Positions 1 through 8,390 of a stretch of 53,127 nt of DNA are shown piece after piece. The notes beneath the pieces are model-generated. The model did no database searches. It was not told where the DNA came from and saw nothing but the letters and a program-made list of their open reading frames with translations. The stretch is taken from the NCBI GenBank assembly GCA_000995415.1, contig LCEX01000004.1, positions 1 through 53,127 on the forward strand, read 5' to 3'. The stretch comes from Candidatus Gottesmanbacteria bacterium GW2011_GWC1_43_10. GTDB lineage: Bacteria; Patescibacteriota; Microgenomatia; UBA10105. The position numbers were made by a program, and so were the translations under genes. Each line of letters opens with the position of its first letter. Positions within the stretch are counted from its first letter, which is position 1.

Positions 1-98
1 CAACTAGATTAAAACATTACTTTCCCTGGGGCGGGAAGAATCAGAAAAGAGTTTGGCCCAAACAAATCAGTAAAACGCTATGGGAGTTGACTAAGTAA
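1..98 (+). CDS. 3' end of an unidentified gene (partial)
   Basis: The third reading frame is open from the left edge to a TAA at 96-98, about 31 codons. The peptide is rich in basic and aromatic residues (it includes HYFPWGGKNQKRVW), which resembles a real C-terminus more than random reading. The upstream part lies outside the window, so no function can be given. The palindromic element at 104-255 starts six bases after the stop. An open frame this short could also be chance. Confidence 0.35.
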   Translation, partial: TRLKHYFPWGGKNQKRVWPKQISKTLWELTK

Positions 99-103
99 CC
101 TGA

Positions 104-255
104 GTTACGAAATGAAGTTAACTTCCGGATTATAGTTTCCTCCTCTTCAGAAGAGGAGGTTAGGAGGAGTTGCTTAAAAGCAACTAACTCACCCTAACCC
201 TCTCTTACGAAGAGAGGGAACCAATAATCCAAAACTTGGATTATCATTTCGTAAC
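104..255. repeat. 152-bp palindromic element, copy A
   Basis: The element is bounded by a perfect 12-bp inverted repeat (GTTACGAAATGA ... TCATTTCGTAAC). Inside lie GGATTAT/ATAATCC arms and two hairpins of opposite bias, CCTCCTCTTC-AGAAGAGGAGG and CCCTCTCTTACGAAGAGAGGG. Each hairpin carries a tail (TTAGGAGGAGTT and AACTCACCCTAA). It contains no ORF. A second copy of exactly the same length lies in the same orientation at 52473-52624. It resembles a non-autonomous mobile repeat. The rest of 1-302 shows only the possible gene end at 1-98. Confidence 0.85.
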
Positions 256-302
256 CCAAACTAAGTAAGTTTTGGCAAACTAAGTTTATATGAACTAATT
301 TT

Positions 303-2147
303 ATGAAACGCAAAAAACAATTTTCCTTTTCAACTGGCCGGGCCCTGTGGCTACAAAGACAAAAACTATTTCGCTATCGGCCACGTCTTGTAGCCTTAAG
401 TCAAGCAGTTAATGCCATTTCCGATTCCGGCTTATCTCAATATGCTCAAGTTTTTACTACGGTTTTGGAGTTTCAGCCGAATTTGATCATTGAGTTGGGT
501 AGAGGCTATGGCAATTCAACGGCGGTATTGACTGAAGCAGCCAATCAACTTCCGCAAACGCGCTCTGTGGTAAGTATTTGTTTATCTAACGATTGGCAGG
601 AAAAAGTCAGCCAACGGATAGCCAAGATTGTTCCTAGCGATTGGTTTACCAAACTTGATGCCCGGACGATAAATATTTTTGATGTGGAGATAAAGCAATT
701 GCTAAAAAAGAATGATAAAGTATTGTTTGTGTGGGATGCGCATGGTTGGGATGTGGCCGAGTGCGTTTTGGGTAGCATCCTGCCAACATTTGTCGGGAGA
801 GAACATTTAGTGATGGTGCATGACCTCATGGATATCCGTCACCACACGCACCTTCGGGATTATAAACACCGCGGTATTTGGCGAGGATACAATGAAGACA
901 ACCCAGATGGACCGTATCTAGTGATTGATACGATGGCTTCGGCTTTTGAGGAAGTCATTCCTCTTCACGATTTTTTGCGCAAAAACGACCTATCCATCCA
1001 CAGTGTTGAACATGAAGTGCGCGAGACGGTATTTTCCAAAAAGGAGCGGGAAGCAGAATTCGTGAAACACCTGGGTCGGGAAATGGGTTCACCCACTTCG
1101 AGTTGGCATTGGTTTTCTCTTAACGAAAAAACCCCAAAAACACAGTTCTTTTTCCCAGACTTTAAACATCCTTTACAACCGACGAAAAGGCCAACGATAG
1201 TTATACCGCAAAGGACAAACCGGCAGCCATTGGTTTCCATAGTCACGCCGTGTTTTAATAGTGCCAAATATTTGACCGAATGTATTGAGAGTGTGCTTGC
1301 ACAGGACTATCCTTTGGTCGAGCATATCATCCAGGATGGAGCTTCGACAGATATGACCGCAGAAATTCTGCGAAAATATTCAGCCAGCAAATACCGTAAG
1401 CGCATCAAATGGGTGTCAGAGCCGGATCACGGTCAAGCAGATGGACTAAATAAAGCTTTGCAGCGGGCCAAAGGCGAAATACTATTAGTACTAAATGCAG
1501 ATGATGTCCTGATGCCGGGAGCTTGCGGTTGGGGAGTAAATAAATTACAAAAACATCCAGAAGCGGCTGTGGTTTATGGGGATGAATACTTTATTAACGA
1601 CAAAAGTGAAATCACCAATGTATATGTGGGTAAATATCCGTATAGCTACGAGCGGTTGTTTTGTGTGGAACTTGTTCCCCCGGCGCAAGCGGCATTTATC
1701 AGGCGTAGGATGTTTCAGGAAGTTGGTTTATTTGCCGATGCTTCTTTGGCAACTTGTCCGGATTTTGAAATGTGGGTGCGGATCGGAGCTAAATTTCCGA
1801 TGCAACACGAGTTTGGAATGGTATCTAAATACCGGCATCACCAAGGGAGTGAAGGCGACCGCTCGGAAATGGTTACGCCCATGGTCAAAGCAAAACTGAT
1901 GGTGATAAATCGAACCTTAGCTAATCCCCGTACTCCAATTTCAATTCGGTCACTAAAACGGCGGGCGTATGCCGGGGTATACCACTGGGGGGCGATGGTC
2001 TCAGGAAGCTGTGGAGCTTACAAGTTGCAGTTATATTATCTACTTTTGAGTTTTTGGTACCGGCCGCAGTTGCATAAGTTGATCCGCATGGTGCGTTTTA
2101 CTTTCAGACATTTGCCCAATTTCATCAAGAATCTACTGCAGTTTTAG
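303..2147 (+). CDS. Two-domain protein: Rossmann-fold methyltransferase-like N-terminus plus GT2 glycosyltransferase
   Basis: The C-terminal part from about residue 305 is a family 2 glycosyltransferase: PLVSIVTPCFN opens the nucleotide-sugar fold near residue 309, and the acidic metal/sugar motif LNADD is near 397. It should transfer a sugar from a nucleotide sugar to a surface glycan at the inner membrane. Residues about 55-260 form a separate domain with a glycine-rich IELGRGYGNST loop (near 63) and an acidic VWDAHGWD segment. This resembles class I SAM-dependent methyltransferases or the CmcI-like family; the substrate is unknown. At 614 aa it is about twice a plain GT2. The gene converges on the epimerase with a 15-bp overlap. 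The GT2 call is firm; the N-terminal call is tentative. Confidence 0.8.
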   Translation: MKRKKQFSFSTGRALWLQRQKLFRYRPRLVALSQAVNAISDSGLSQYAQVFTTVLEFQPNLIIELGRGYGNSTAVLTEAANQLPQTRSVVSICLSNDWQEKVSQRIAKIVPSDWFTKLDARTINIFDVEIKQLLKKNDKVLFVWDAHGWDVAECVLGSILPTFVGREHLVMVHDLMDIRHHTHLRDYKHRGIWRGYNEDNPDGPYLVIDTMASAFEEVIPLHDFLRKNDLSIHSVEHEVRETVFSKKEREAEFVKHLGREMGSPTSSWHWFSLNEKTPKTQFFFPDFKHPLQPTKRPTIVIPQRTNRQPLVSIVTPCFNSAKYLTECIESVLAQDYPLVEHIIQDGASTDMTAEILRKYSASKYRKRIKWVSEPDHGQADGLNKALQRAKGEILLVLNADDVLMPGACGWGVNKLQKHPEAAVVYGDEYFINDKSEITNVYVGKYPYSYERLFCVELVPPAQAAFIRRRMFQEVGLFADASLATCPDFEMWVRIGAKFPMQHEFGMVSKYRHHQGSEGDRSEMVTPMVKAKLMVINRTLANPRTPISIRSLKRRAYAGVYHWGAMVSGSCGAYKLQLYYLLLSFWYRPQLHKLIRMVRFTFRHLPNFIKNLLQF

Positions 2148-3092
2148 ATAAGTCCGATACCAATTGATAGTTTTTTTTAAGCCTAATGTCAAACTGGTTT
2201 GCGGTTGCCATCCCAAAAGTTTTTTGGCCTTTCCTCCTCGGCAATAAAACCGTTTAGTCTCTCCTGGCCGTTCTGGCAGCGTTCCCGATTGCCAGGTAGA
2301 TGTGGAATGGGTCAGATCTAGAATAGTTTTGACTACCTGACTGATTTTAATCTCCTGACCAGTACCCAAATCGATGATTTCGCCCACGGCTTGGGGAGTG
2401 GCTGCGGTTAGGAGTAAACCGTTTACAATATCAGTCACAAAGTGGAACTCGCGCGTTTTTGTTCCGTGGGTCGTGATCAGAGGTTTAGTAAGTAAAGCTT
2501 GCTGGATGCAATAAGGGATCAAATAATCACCAAGTTGGCCTGGGCCATAAGTCAAAAACGGTCGGACCGTCACCACCGGAAATTTAAATATTCGGTGAAA
2601 CATCTCCAAATAGTGGGTGGCGGCGACTTTTGATGCTGAATATGGCGAAACCGGATTTTCGCGTAAGTTTTCAAAAAAAGGCGTTTTTTGATCCCCATAT
2701 TCTTCACAAGTACCGACATTCACCAAAACCTGCGGTGGCTGTTTAAGTAAATTTGAGGTTAAGTTGATGGTTCCACCCAGGTTGACGCGAAAAGATTTTG
2801 CCAAAAATTTGCCCGTGCGTTCGTGATTGGTCTCGGCAGCCAAATGAAACACGACTGAAAAATGTTTGTCGGATAGCACTCGGCGCAGTCGGGATTTATG
2901 AGTCAAATCAGCTGTCAGAGTCTGATATTTGTGATTGAGATCCCGTAGTCTCCAACTTGAAGCTCGGGGTCGGGTGAGGATGGTGACTCGGGCGTTTGCG
3001 TCAATCAAAGTCCGGACTAGATGCGAGCCGATAAAACCGGTGGCGCCGGTGACTAATACAGTTTTTTTAGCAAAAAATCGTTTGGAGTTCAT
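2133..3092 (-). CDS. NAD-dependent sugar epimerase/dehydratase (extended SDR)
   Basis: The protein has an N-terminal Rossmann motif VTGATGFIGSH (about residues 14-24), the extended-SDR catalytic YSASK, and the conserved VRPFLTYGPGQ segment. At 319 aa it has normal family length. Such enzymes oxidise and then epimerise, dehydrate or reduce nucleotide-linked sugars in the cytoplasm. The gene is the last of a leftward operon, 3 bp downstream of a glucose-1-phosphate cytidylyltransferase, so a CDP-sugar substrate (as in CDP-paratose or abequose pathways) is plausible. That substrate assignment rests on context only; a UDP- or dTDP-sugar enzyme cannot be excluded. Confidence 0.85.
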   Translation of the reverse strand: MNSKRFFAKKTVLVTGATGFIGSHLVRTLIDANARVTILTRPRASSWRLRDLNHKYQTLTADLTHKSRLRRVLSDKHFSVVFHLAAETNHERTGKFLAKSFRVNLGGTINLTSNLLKQPPQVLVNVGTCEEYGDQKTPFFENLRENPVSPYSASKVAATHYLEMFHRIFKFPVVTVRPFLTYGPGQLGDYLIPYCIQQALLTKPLITTHGTKTREFHFVTDIVNGLLLTAATPQAVGEIIDLGTGQEIKISQVVKTILDLTHSTSTWQSGTLPERPGETKRFYCRGGKAKKLLGWQPQTSLTLGLKKTINWYRTYLKLQ

Positions 3093-3095
3093 GAA

Positions 3096-3890
3096 TTAGG
3101 TCTCCCATGGCGCCGGTCGGGTATGGGCCAATTCATTTAAGTGTTCCATGTCACGGTAAGTATCCAGACAATGCCAAAAACCGGTATGCCGAAAGTAACT
3201 TAACTCTTTGTCCCGGGCCAGTTTTTCCAAAGGCTCGCGTTCAAAAGTGCAACTGTCGCTATTTGTGACATAGCGAAAAATTTTCTTATTAAATACAAAA
3301 AATCCGCCATTGATGATCACGTCTTTGGACTGCGGTTTTTCGGAAAATTTTTTGACAACTGCTCTTTCATAAATCAACTCGCCAAATCGCGGATAAGGAT
3401 GGACTCCGGTGACCGTACCGATTTTGCCATGTTGTTTATGGAATTGAAGTAGTTGTTTGAGGTTGATATTGGCTACCCCATCTCCGTATGTCAACATAAA
3501 AAAATCCGTATCAATGTATTTTTCCACCCGCTTCAAACGGGCACCAGTCATCGCGTTTTGGCCGGTGTCGACCAATGTCACTTTCCAGGGCGGATTATCC
3601 TTAAGATGTGGGTACGCCGTCACGCCACCGGATTTGATATCAATTTCTACATCGTTATTTGTACTTAAATAATTTAGGAAATACTGCCGGATCATCTCGC
3701 CTTTGTATCCCAAACATAAAATAAAATCAGTCAGGCCGTACTTTTCATAGCGCTTCATGATGTGCCAGAGGATGGGCTTGCCGCAGATTTCAACCAGAGG
3801 TTTAGGGCGGAACTCGGTTTCTTCACGCAGACGATAGCCTTTGCCACCACAAAAAATGATCACTTTTATTGGAAGCGGAGGATTACTCAT
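3096..3890 (-). CDS. rfbF: Glucose-1-phosphate cytidylyltransferase
   Basis: This enzyme makes CDP-glucose from CTP and glucose-1-phosphate, the first step of CDP-linked deoxysugar synthesis. The nucleotidyltransferase signature is clear at the N-terminus: VIIFCGGKGYRLREET followed by RPKPLVEICGKPILWHIM. It is followed by LGYKGEMIRQYF and a metal-site YGDGVANIN. Length 264 aa fits RfbF (about 257). The gene overlaps the upstream GT2 by 8 bp and precedes the epimerase by 3 bp. No typical CDP-glucose 4,6-dehydratase is obvious in the window unless the adjacent epimerase plays that part. Confidence 0.9.
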   Translation of the reverse strand: MSNPPLPIKVIIFCGGKGYRLREETEFRPKPLVEICGKPILWHIMKRYEKYGLTDFILCLGYKGEMIRQYFLNYLSTNNDVEIDIKSGGVTAYPHLKDNPPWKVTLVDTGQNAMTGARLKRVEKYIDTDFFMLTYGDGVANINLKQLLQFHKQHGKIGTVTGVHPYPRFGELIYERAVVKKFSEKPQSKDVIINGGFFVFNKKIFRYVTNSDSCTFEREPLEKLARDKELSYFRHTGFWHCLDTYRDMEHLNELAHTRPAPWET

Positions 3891-4581
3891 TGTAAATTAG
3901 GGTTTTGATACGGTACCACAATAAATTCCGCAGAAATTCCCATAAGGTTACTCCTTTTACATAAGAATTTCCACTTTGGCGCCGGAAAAATCGGATTGGG
4001 ATTTCTTTGACCAGGTAATTCCCGGTTGAGGCCTTGAGCATCAGTTCGGCATCAATAAACCAATCATCTGCAGTTAAATCAAGTTTTTCGAAAAGCGCGC
4101 GTTTAAATATTTTGGGCGTCCCGTTTACGTCACGAATTTGGATTTGAAACAGTGAGCGGAAAAGCTGGTTATAAATTTGGGAAATGACTTTTCGTTTTAA
4201 ACCATCATACCGAGTCTTGCGCCACACTTTCACCAAATCTAGTTTAGGGTGGCGCCTGATTTCCCGAATAAGCTTGACCAAATCTTGGGGGTCAATCTGG
4301 CCGTCACCACACATATAACCGACGTACGGAGTTTTAGCTTGCACAAGACCTTGGCGGATTCCGTGTCCATAACCGCGGTTTTTGAGGACTGTTATCGCTC
4401 GAATATTATTATATTTTTGGGTGAGTTTACGGATCAAAAAACCTGTTCGGTCACGTGAGCCGTTATTTACTAATATGAATTGTAATGTGATTTTGGCCTG
4501 GCGAGCAGCTTTAACTAGACCGGTCACTACATCGATGACGCAGGCTTCTTCGTTATAGAAAGGAATTACCAGGCTAAACAT
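3883..4581 (-). CDS. DPM1-like GT2 glycosyltransferase
   Basis: A compact family 2 glycosyltransferase of 232 aa. It starts directly in the fold with FSLVIPFYNEEACVIDVV and continues to LVNNGSRDRTG and the DGQIDPQDL acidic motif (DxD region). This layout is typical of dolichol/undecaprenyl-phosphate mannosyl- or glucosyltransferases, which load a sugar onto a lipid carrier for extracytoplasmic transferases. No C-terminal membrane segments are visible. It overlaps the upstream membrane transferase gene by 8 bp, and the pairing fits: this enzyme would make the lipid-linked sugar donor and the neighbour would use it. Confidence 0.85.
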   Translation of the reverse strand: MFSLVIPFYNEEACVIDVVTGLVKAARQAKITLQFILVNNGSRDRTGFLIRKLTQKYNNIRAITVLKNRGYGHGIRQGLVQAKTPYVGYMCGDGQIDPQDLVKLIREIRRHPKLDLVKVWRKTRYDGLKRKVISQIYNQLFRSLFQIQIRDVNGTPKIFKRALFEKLDLTADDWFIDAELMLKASTGNYLVKEIPIRFFRRQSGNSYVKGVTLWEFLRNLLWYRIKTLIYNE

Positions 4582-5899
4582 AGTGGCGTCTAAATTTTGA
4601 CATGAACTCCAAATATAGCAAAATAAAAAGATAAATCCAGGTCATAAAATAAGCTGATTGTAAGCCTCGTAAATAGGCTTGAGCCGGTAGGCCGATGATT
4701 CCAGGCAAACTGGAAGCGACAAGCGAAATTAATATTAGGCTAGTGAGCAAAAGTCGAGTTTTGTTGCTTCGGGATAGTCTCCAAGTAGTCAAAAGTATGA
4801 CATAAAATGCCAATAAACGTACAAATGGAGGAAAAAAGGATTTTAACTCGTGTGGGAATAAACTGGCAATAAATTGTTGGATGGAGATAATTTTAGCCAA
4901 ATAGTTAGTCCACCAAAAGCCGGGATCGGCCAAAGCATATTTGAAGTATAAACTGCCTAGGATCGAAAAATACTCATTTGTCATATAATTAGCTTGTTGG
5001 TTCACTTGCCTGACGAATGGCAAATTATTAGCATCGTTCCAGATAATACCGTACTTGTTGGGCACATATCCCAAACCCATAAACGCATTATGCCATAACC
5101 CGTGGTGGGTGATCATGATAGAGGCTTGACGGTCAAAATAAATCTGGTTGCGAAAGTTGCGGACTCGGTCCAATGTCCATCCGGGCGCAGAATAAATTAC
5201 CCAAAAAATGACTCCCCAAACCAGATTTTGCACGCGGAAAACTTGCCGCCATTTTAATTTTTCAATAACCCAAATCATGAACCCTACGCCAACTAGGATC
5301 ATGATTCCGATCACGCCGTAGCCTTCACGGATAATATTTGCTAGTCCTGCAACCCCAAGATAAAAAATTAGCCAGAAGGCGCTCAATTTTTGGCGCGAGT
5401 AGATATAGAACATGAGAAATGAAATATAAAAGGGTAAGAGCGCGCCTAGCATCCAGTGGTGATCCAACCCCCCAGAATAAATGTCGAGACGTAGATAAAA
5501 ATAAAAAAAGATAAGGGCGATGGCGATGTGGTCAAATGTCAGGAACAAGAGAATACTACTTATAATTCCAAGAGTGATGAGAAAAAGGTAATTGAAACGG
5601 ACGAAAGTCGCAAATGTCATCTCTTTTTTGCCAGTGAGATTACCAAGTATTGATAAGATAAATGGATACCCTTGATCCTCGCCGGTTGACACATCTTCCA
5701 GCCGCTCTTGGGGCGGATACATGAGGATTTTTCCAGATTTCAAATACAAATTTACCGAGTCCAACCATTGGAAACGCATCACATAGGCTTCAGAATAAAA
5801 CCAATAAGTCCTTATGGGGCGGGAAAAATAAAACCGGAGGGCAAAAATCAGTAAAAAAAAGACGAGAATGCTCCATCTGAAATTTTTGTACGTCAACAT
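4574..5899 (-). CDS. Polytopic membrane protein, GT-C/ArnT-like glycosyltransferase candidate
   Basis: A protein of 441 aa with about ten hydrophobic segments. An acidic, aromatic extracytoplasmic region lies after the first membrane helix (about residues 25-70), the usual layout of lipid-phosphate-sugar-dependent GT-C enzymes. The open frame extends upstream to a TTG at 5992, but that extension is polar and Cys-rich. The ATG at 5899, directly before the first membrane helix, is preferred. It heads the leftward four-gene operon. No catalytic motif specific enough to name a subfamily was seen, so the enzymatic role is inferred from topology and from the DPM1-like neighbour. Confidence 0.65.
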   Translation of the reverse strand: MLTYKNFRWSILVFFLLIFALRFYFSRPIRTYWFYSEAYVMRFQWLDSVNLYLKSGKILMYPPQERLEDVSTGEDQGYPFILSILGNLTGKKEMTFATFVRFNYLFLITLGIISSILLFLTFDHIAIALIFFYFYLRLDIYSGGLDHHWMLGALLPFYISFLMFYIYSRQKLSAFWLIFYLGVAGLANIIREGYGVIGIMILVGVGFMIWVIEKLKWRQVFRVQNLVWGVIFWVIYSAPGWTLDRVRNFRNQIYFDRQASIMITHHGLWHNAFMGLGYVPNKYGIIWNDANNLPFVRQVNQQANYMTNEYFSILGSLYFKYALADPGFWWTNYLAKIISIQQFIASLFPHELKSFFPPFVRLLAFYVILLTTWRLSRSNKTRLLLTSLILISLVASSLPGIIGLPAQAYLRGLQSAYFMTWIYLFILLYLEFMSKFRRHYV

Positions 5900-5957
5900 G
5901 TTTTTGGGATTTACGGAAGCAATTTGTTTTCCGGTTATTATACATGAGTTTTGACAG

Positions 5958-5972
5958 GTGTCACGTTGACAC
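5958..5972. promoter_or_regulatory. Short perfect dyad in a divergent intergenic region
   Basis: GTGTCA-CGT-TGACAC is a perfect 6-bp inverted repeat with a 3-bp centre. It sits between the divergently transcribed membrane transferase (start 5899) and UDP-sugar dehydrogenase (start 6019). A TTGACA lies just upstream at about 5951-5956. It could be an operator for both polysaccharide transcription units. No regulator gene is adjacent, so this is only a candidate. Confidence 0.35.
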
Positions 5973-6018
5973 GGGATTTCATGTTGTGGCAAAATGAGGC
6001 ACAGTAATTTTAAACATA

Positions 6019-7362
6019 ATGATGAAACGCAAAAAACTACCGACTATATCTGTTGTAGGTTTAGGTAAACTCGGCACACCATTTTTGGTGACCGTAGCCT
6101 CTCGAGGATATCAAGTGATTGGGGTTGATCTTAACCCAAATACTATTCAAAACCTAAATGACGGTAAGTCAAATTCAGTCGAATCAAAACTCGCGCTATT
6201 ATTAAAGCAGTATCACGCCCGGATCCGGGCAACCGCGAGTTTTGCGGAGGCGATTTTAAATTCAGAACTGACATTTATTATTGTGCCTACTCCCAGTACT
6301 AGTAATGGCTCGTTTTCTCCGAAGCACGTTGCAGCCGCCTTAAAAAATATCGGTCAAGTACTGCGTCAGAAATCGCAACCCCATGTGATAGCGATTGTGA
6401 GTACTCTATCTCCCGGATCTTTGGCGCAGGTTTTAGCGCCAATATTGGAAAAAAGCAGCGGCAAAAAGATCGGGAAAAATTTTGGTTTGTGTTACAACCC
6501 GTCATTTATCGCTTTAGGCAATGTGATAAATAATCTGCTCAAACCGGACTTTGTTCTGATTGGGGAATCGGACCAAAAATCCGGAGATATTCTGGAAAAA
6601 TTTTACCGCCGGGTCTGTCTAAATCAACCACCAATAAAACGTATGCAGCCGATCAATGCCGAAATAACAAAAATAGCTCTGAACACTTTTATTACAACCA
6701 AAATTTCCTTTGCCAATATGCTGGCGCAACTTTGCGAGCGGGTGCCCGGCGCTGATAGTTTGGAAGTGACACAGGCATTAGGTCTTGATAGTCGGATTGG
6801 GAGTAAGTATTTACTGGGCTCCGTCCCTTATGGCGGACCGTGTTTTCCCCGTGATAACCGGGCACTCCGGGCTTTTGGCAAAAAAAACAGAATGACATTG
6901 GGTCTTCCCCGGGAGACTGATGTGATCAATCAATCCCAAATAGCTGCGATCGCCAGGTTGGTTGAGATATCGACTCCACCCAAAAATAAAATTGGGGTCA
7001 TCGGGTTGGCTTATAAACCAGAGACTGATGTAGTCGACGAATCTGTCGGAATCAACCTGGCCAACTATTTGGCGCACAAAAAATGCGCGGTTTCCGTTTA
7101 TGATCCTCTAGCTTTGGAAAATGCCCGTCGGATATTGGATCCCCGCATCGCCTACGCCACTAGTTTAACTGCTCTTGTAAATAGTTGTAAGACTTTGATA
7201 GTGACTACGGCTTGGTTAATGATAAAATATGAGCTGCCAAAATTGTTGACAAAAAATAACAGAAGATCAATAATAATTATTGATTGTTGGCGGATTTTCG
7301 ATCATGCTGATCTTCCAAATCATGTGACTTACATCGGCCGAGGTCAATATATCCGGGCCTAA
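6019..7362 (+). CDS. UDP-glucose/GDP-mannose-type nucleotide-sugar 6-dehydrogenase
   Basis: This enzyme oxidises the C6 hydroxyl of a UDP- or GDP-sugar to a uronic acid using two NAD+, giving acidic sugars for surface glycans. The N-terminal NAD-binding motif is ISVVGLGKLGTP. The central helix with AEITKIALNTF and the catalytic-cysteine segment YGGPCFPRDNRAL (Cys275) are intact. The C-terminal UDP-binding domain contains GVIGLAYKPETDVVDES. Length 447 aa is normal. The gene is divergent from the leftward operon and precedes a second epimerase gene by 14 bp, which could act on its product. Sequence alone does not decide between UDP-glucose, UDP-HexNAc and GDP-mannose. Confidence 0.9.
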   Translation: MMKRKKLPTISVVGLGKLGTPFLVTVASRGYQVIGVDLNPNTIQNLNDGKSNSVESKLALLLKQYHARIRATASFAEAILNSELTFIIVPTPSTSNGSFSPKHVAAALKNIGQVLRQKSQPHVIAIVSTLSPGSLAQVLAPILEKSSGKKIGKNFGLCYNPSFIALGNVINNLLKPDFVLIGESDQKSGDILEKFYRRVCLNQPPIKRMQPINAEITKIALNTFITTKISFANMLAQLCERVPGADSLEVTQALGLDSRIGSKYLLGSVPYGGPCFPRDNRALRAFGKKNRMTLGLPRETDVINQSQIAAIARLVEISTPPKNKIGVIGLAYKPETDVVDESVGINLANYLAHKKCAVSVYDPLALENARRILDPRIAYATSLTALVNSCKTLIVTTAWLMIKYELPKLLTKNNRRSIIIIDCWRIFDHADLPNHVTYIGRGQYIRA

Positions 7363-7376
7363 AAAAATAACACTTT

Positions 7377-8390
7377 ATGAATTGGAAACGTAAGGTACTT
7401 GTGACTGGTGGTGCTTCATTTATCGGGTCACACCTGGTAGATGCGTTGGTAGCCAAAGGGGCCGAGGTGCGGGTAGCTGATGATTTTTCTAGCGGAAAAT
7501 TAGTCAATATAAAAGATCATCTTAAGCACAAACGGATCACCCTCCTCAAAGGTGATCTGCGGGATACGCGGATGGCCCAAAAAGCCCTTAAAGGGATAGA
7601 AGTAGTCTTTCATCTGGCCTGTGATCATGGTGGCCGTGGTTACGTCGATACGCATCAAGCTGACTGTGCGACCAATTTGACTTTGGATGGAGTAGTCTTT
7701 TGGGAAGGTAAAAAGGCCGGTGTTGAAAAAATCGTCTATGCCTCATCGGGCTGTGTTTACCCCAATTACTTACAAATGAATCCCAAAGAAGCGCTATATT
7801 TGGTAGAAGATCGGGTCGGTCCGCCGTATGAAGCTGACAATATGTATGGTTGGAGTAAACTAATGGGAGAAATGACGCTTCGGGCGTACCACCAGGATTG
7901 GGGGATGAAGACTGCCTCTTGTCGGTTTTTTACAGTCTACGGCGAGCGGGGAGTTGAAAACCATGCGGTGATGGCGATCATTGCCCGTGCATTTTTAAAG
8001 CACGATCCGTTTGTGATTTGGGGTGACGGCAAACAAGTGCGCAACTGGACGCATGTCAGTGATATCGTCCGCGGGATGATTTTGGCAGGAGAAAAAATTG
8101 ATGACGGTTCGGCTATCAATTTGGGAACCATGGAACGAATCCAAGTCATGGACGCGGTCCGCGAAACTTTACATTATACGCACCACTCAGCCAAAATCGT
8201 CACTCATCGGGAAATGCCGACCGGACCATTGAACCGGGTGGCGGACAACAATCTGGCGCGTCAAGTTTTGGGCTGGGAACCTGAAGTCAAATTTTACCAA
8301 GGGTTACACCGGACTATTGATTGGTATTTTGCTCATAAAATAAGAAGTGAAGTCGCCAAAATTTTACCGCGGCTTTTGACCGGGCGCTAA
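7377..8390 (+). CDS. NAD-dependent nucleotide-sugar epimerase (GalE/GDP-mannose 3,5-epimerase-like)
   Basis: An extended short-chain dehydrogenase of 337 aa. It has the Rossmann motif VTGGASFIGSHLVDAL at residues 9-24, VFHLACDHGG, the SSGCVYP segment and the catalytic YGWSK. CRFFTVYGERG marks the substrate-binding region. It lies 14 bp downstream of the sugar dehydrogenase and probably shares its transcript, so a UDP-uronate or UDP-hexose substrate is reasonable. The His-rich active-site region (HLACDHGGRGY) recalls the GDP-mannose 3,5-epimerase type, but the exact reaction cannot be set from sequence. The 3' end overlaps the converging gene by 27 bp. Confidence 0.85.
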   Translation: MNWKRKVLVTGGASFIGSHLVDALVAKGAEVRVADDFSSGKLVNIKDHLKHKRITLLKGDLRDTRMAQKALKGIEVVFHLACDHGGRGYVDTHQADCATNLTLDGVVFWEGKKAGVEKIVYASSGCVYPNYLQMNPKEALYLVEDRVGPPYEADNMYGWSKLMGEMTLRAYHQDWGMKTASCRFFTVYGERGVENHAVMAIIARAFLKHDPFVIWGDGKQVRNWTHVSDIVRGMILAGEKIDDGSAINLGTMERIQVMDAVRETLHYTHHSAKIVTHREMPTGPLNRVADNNLARQVLGWEPEVKFYQGLHRTIDWYFAHKIRSEVAKILPRLLTGR

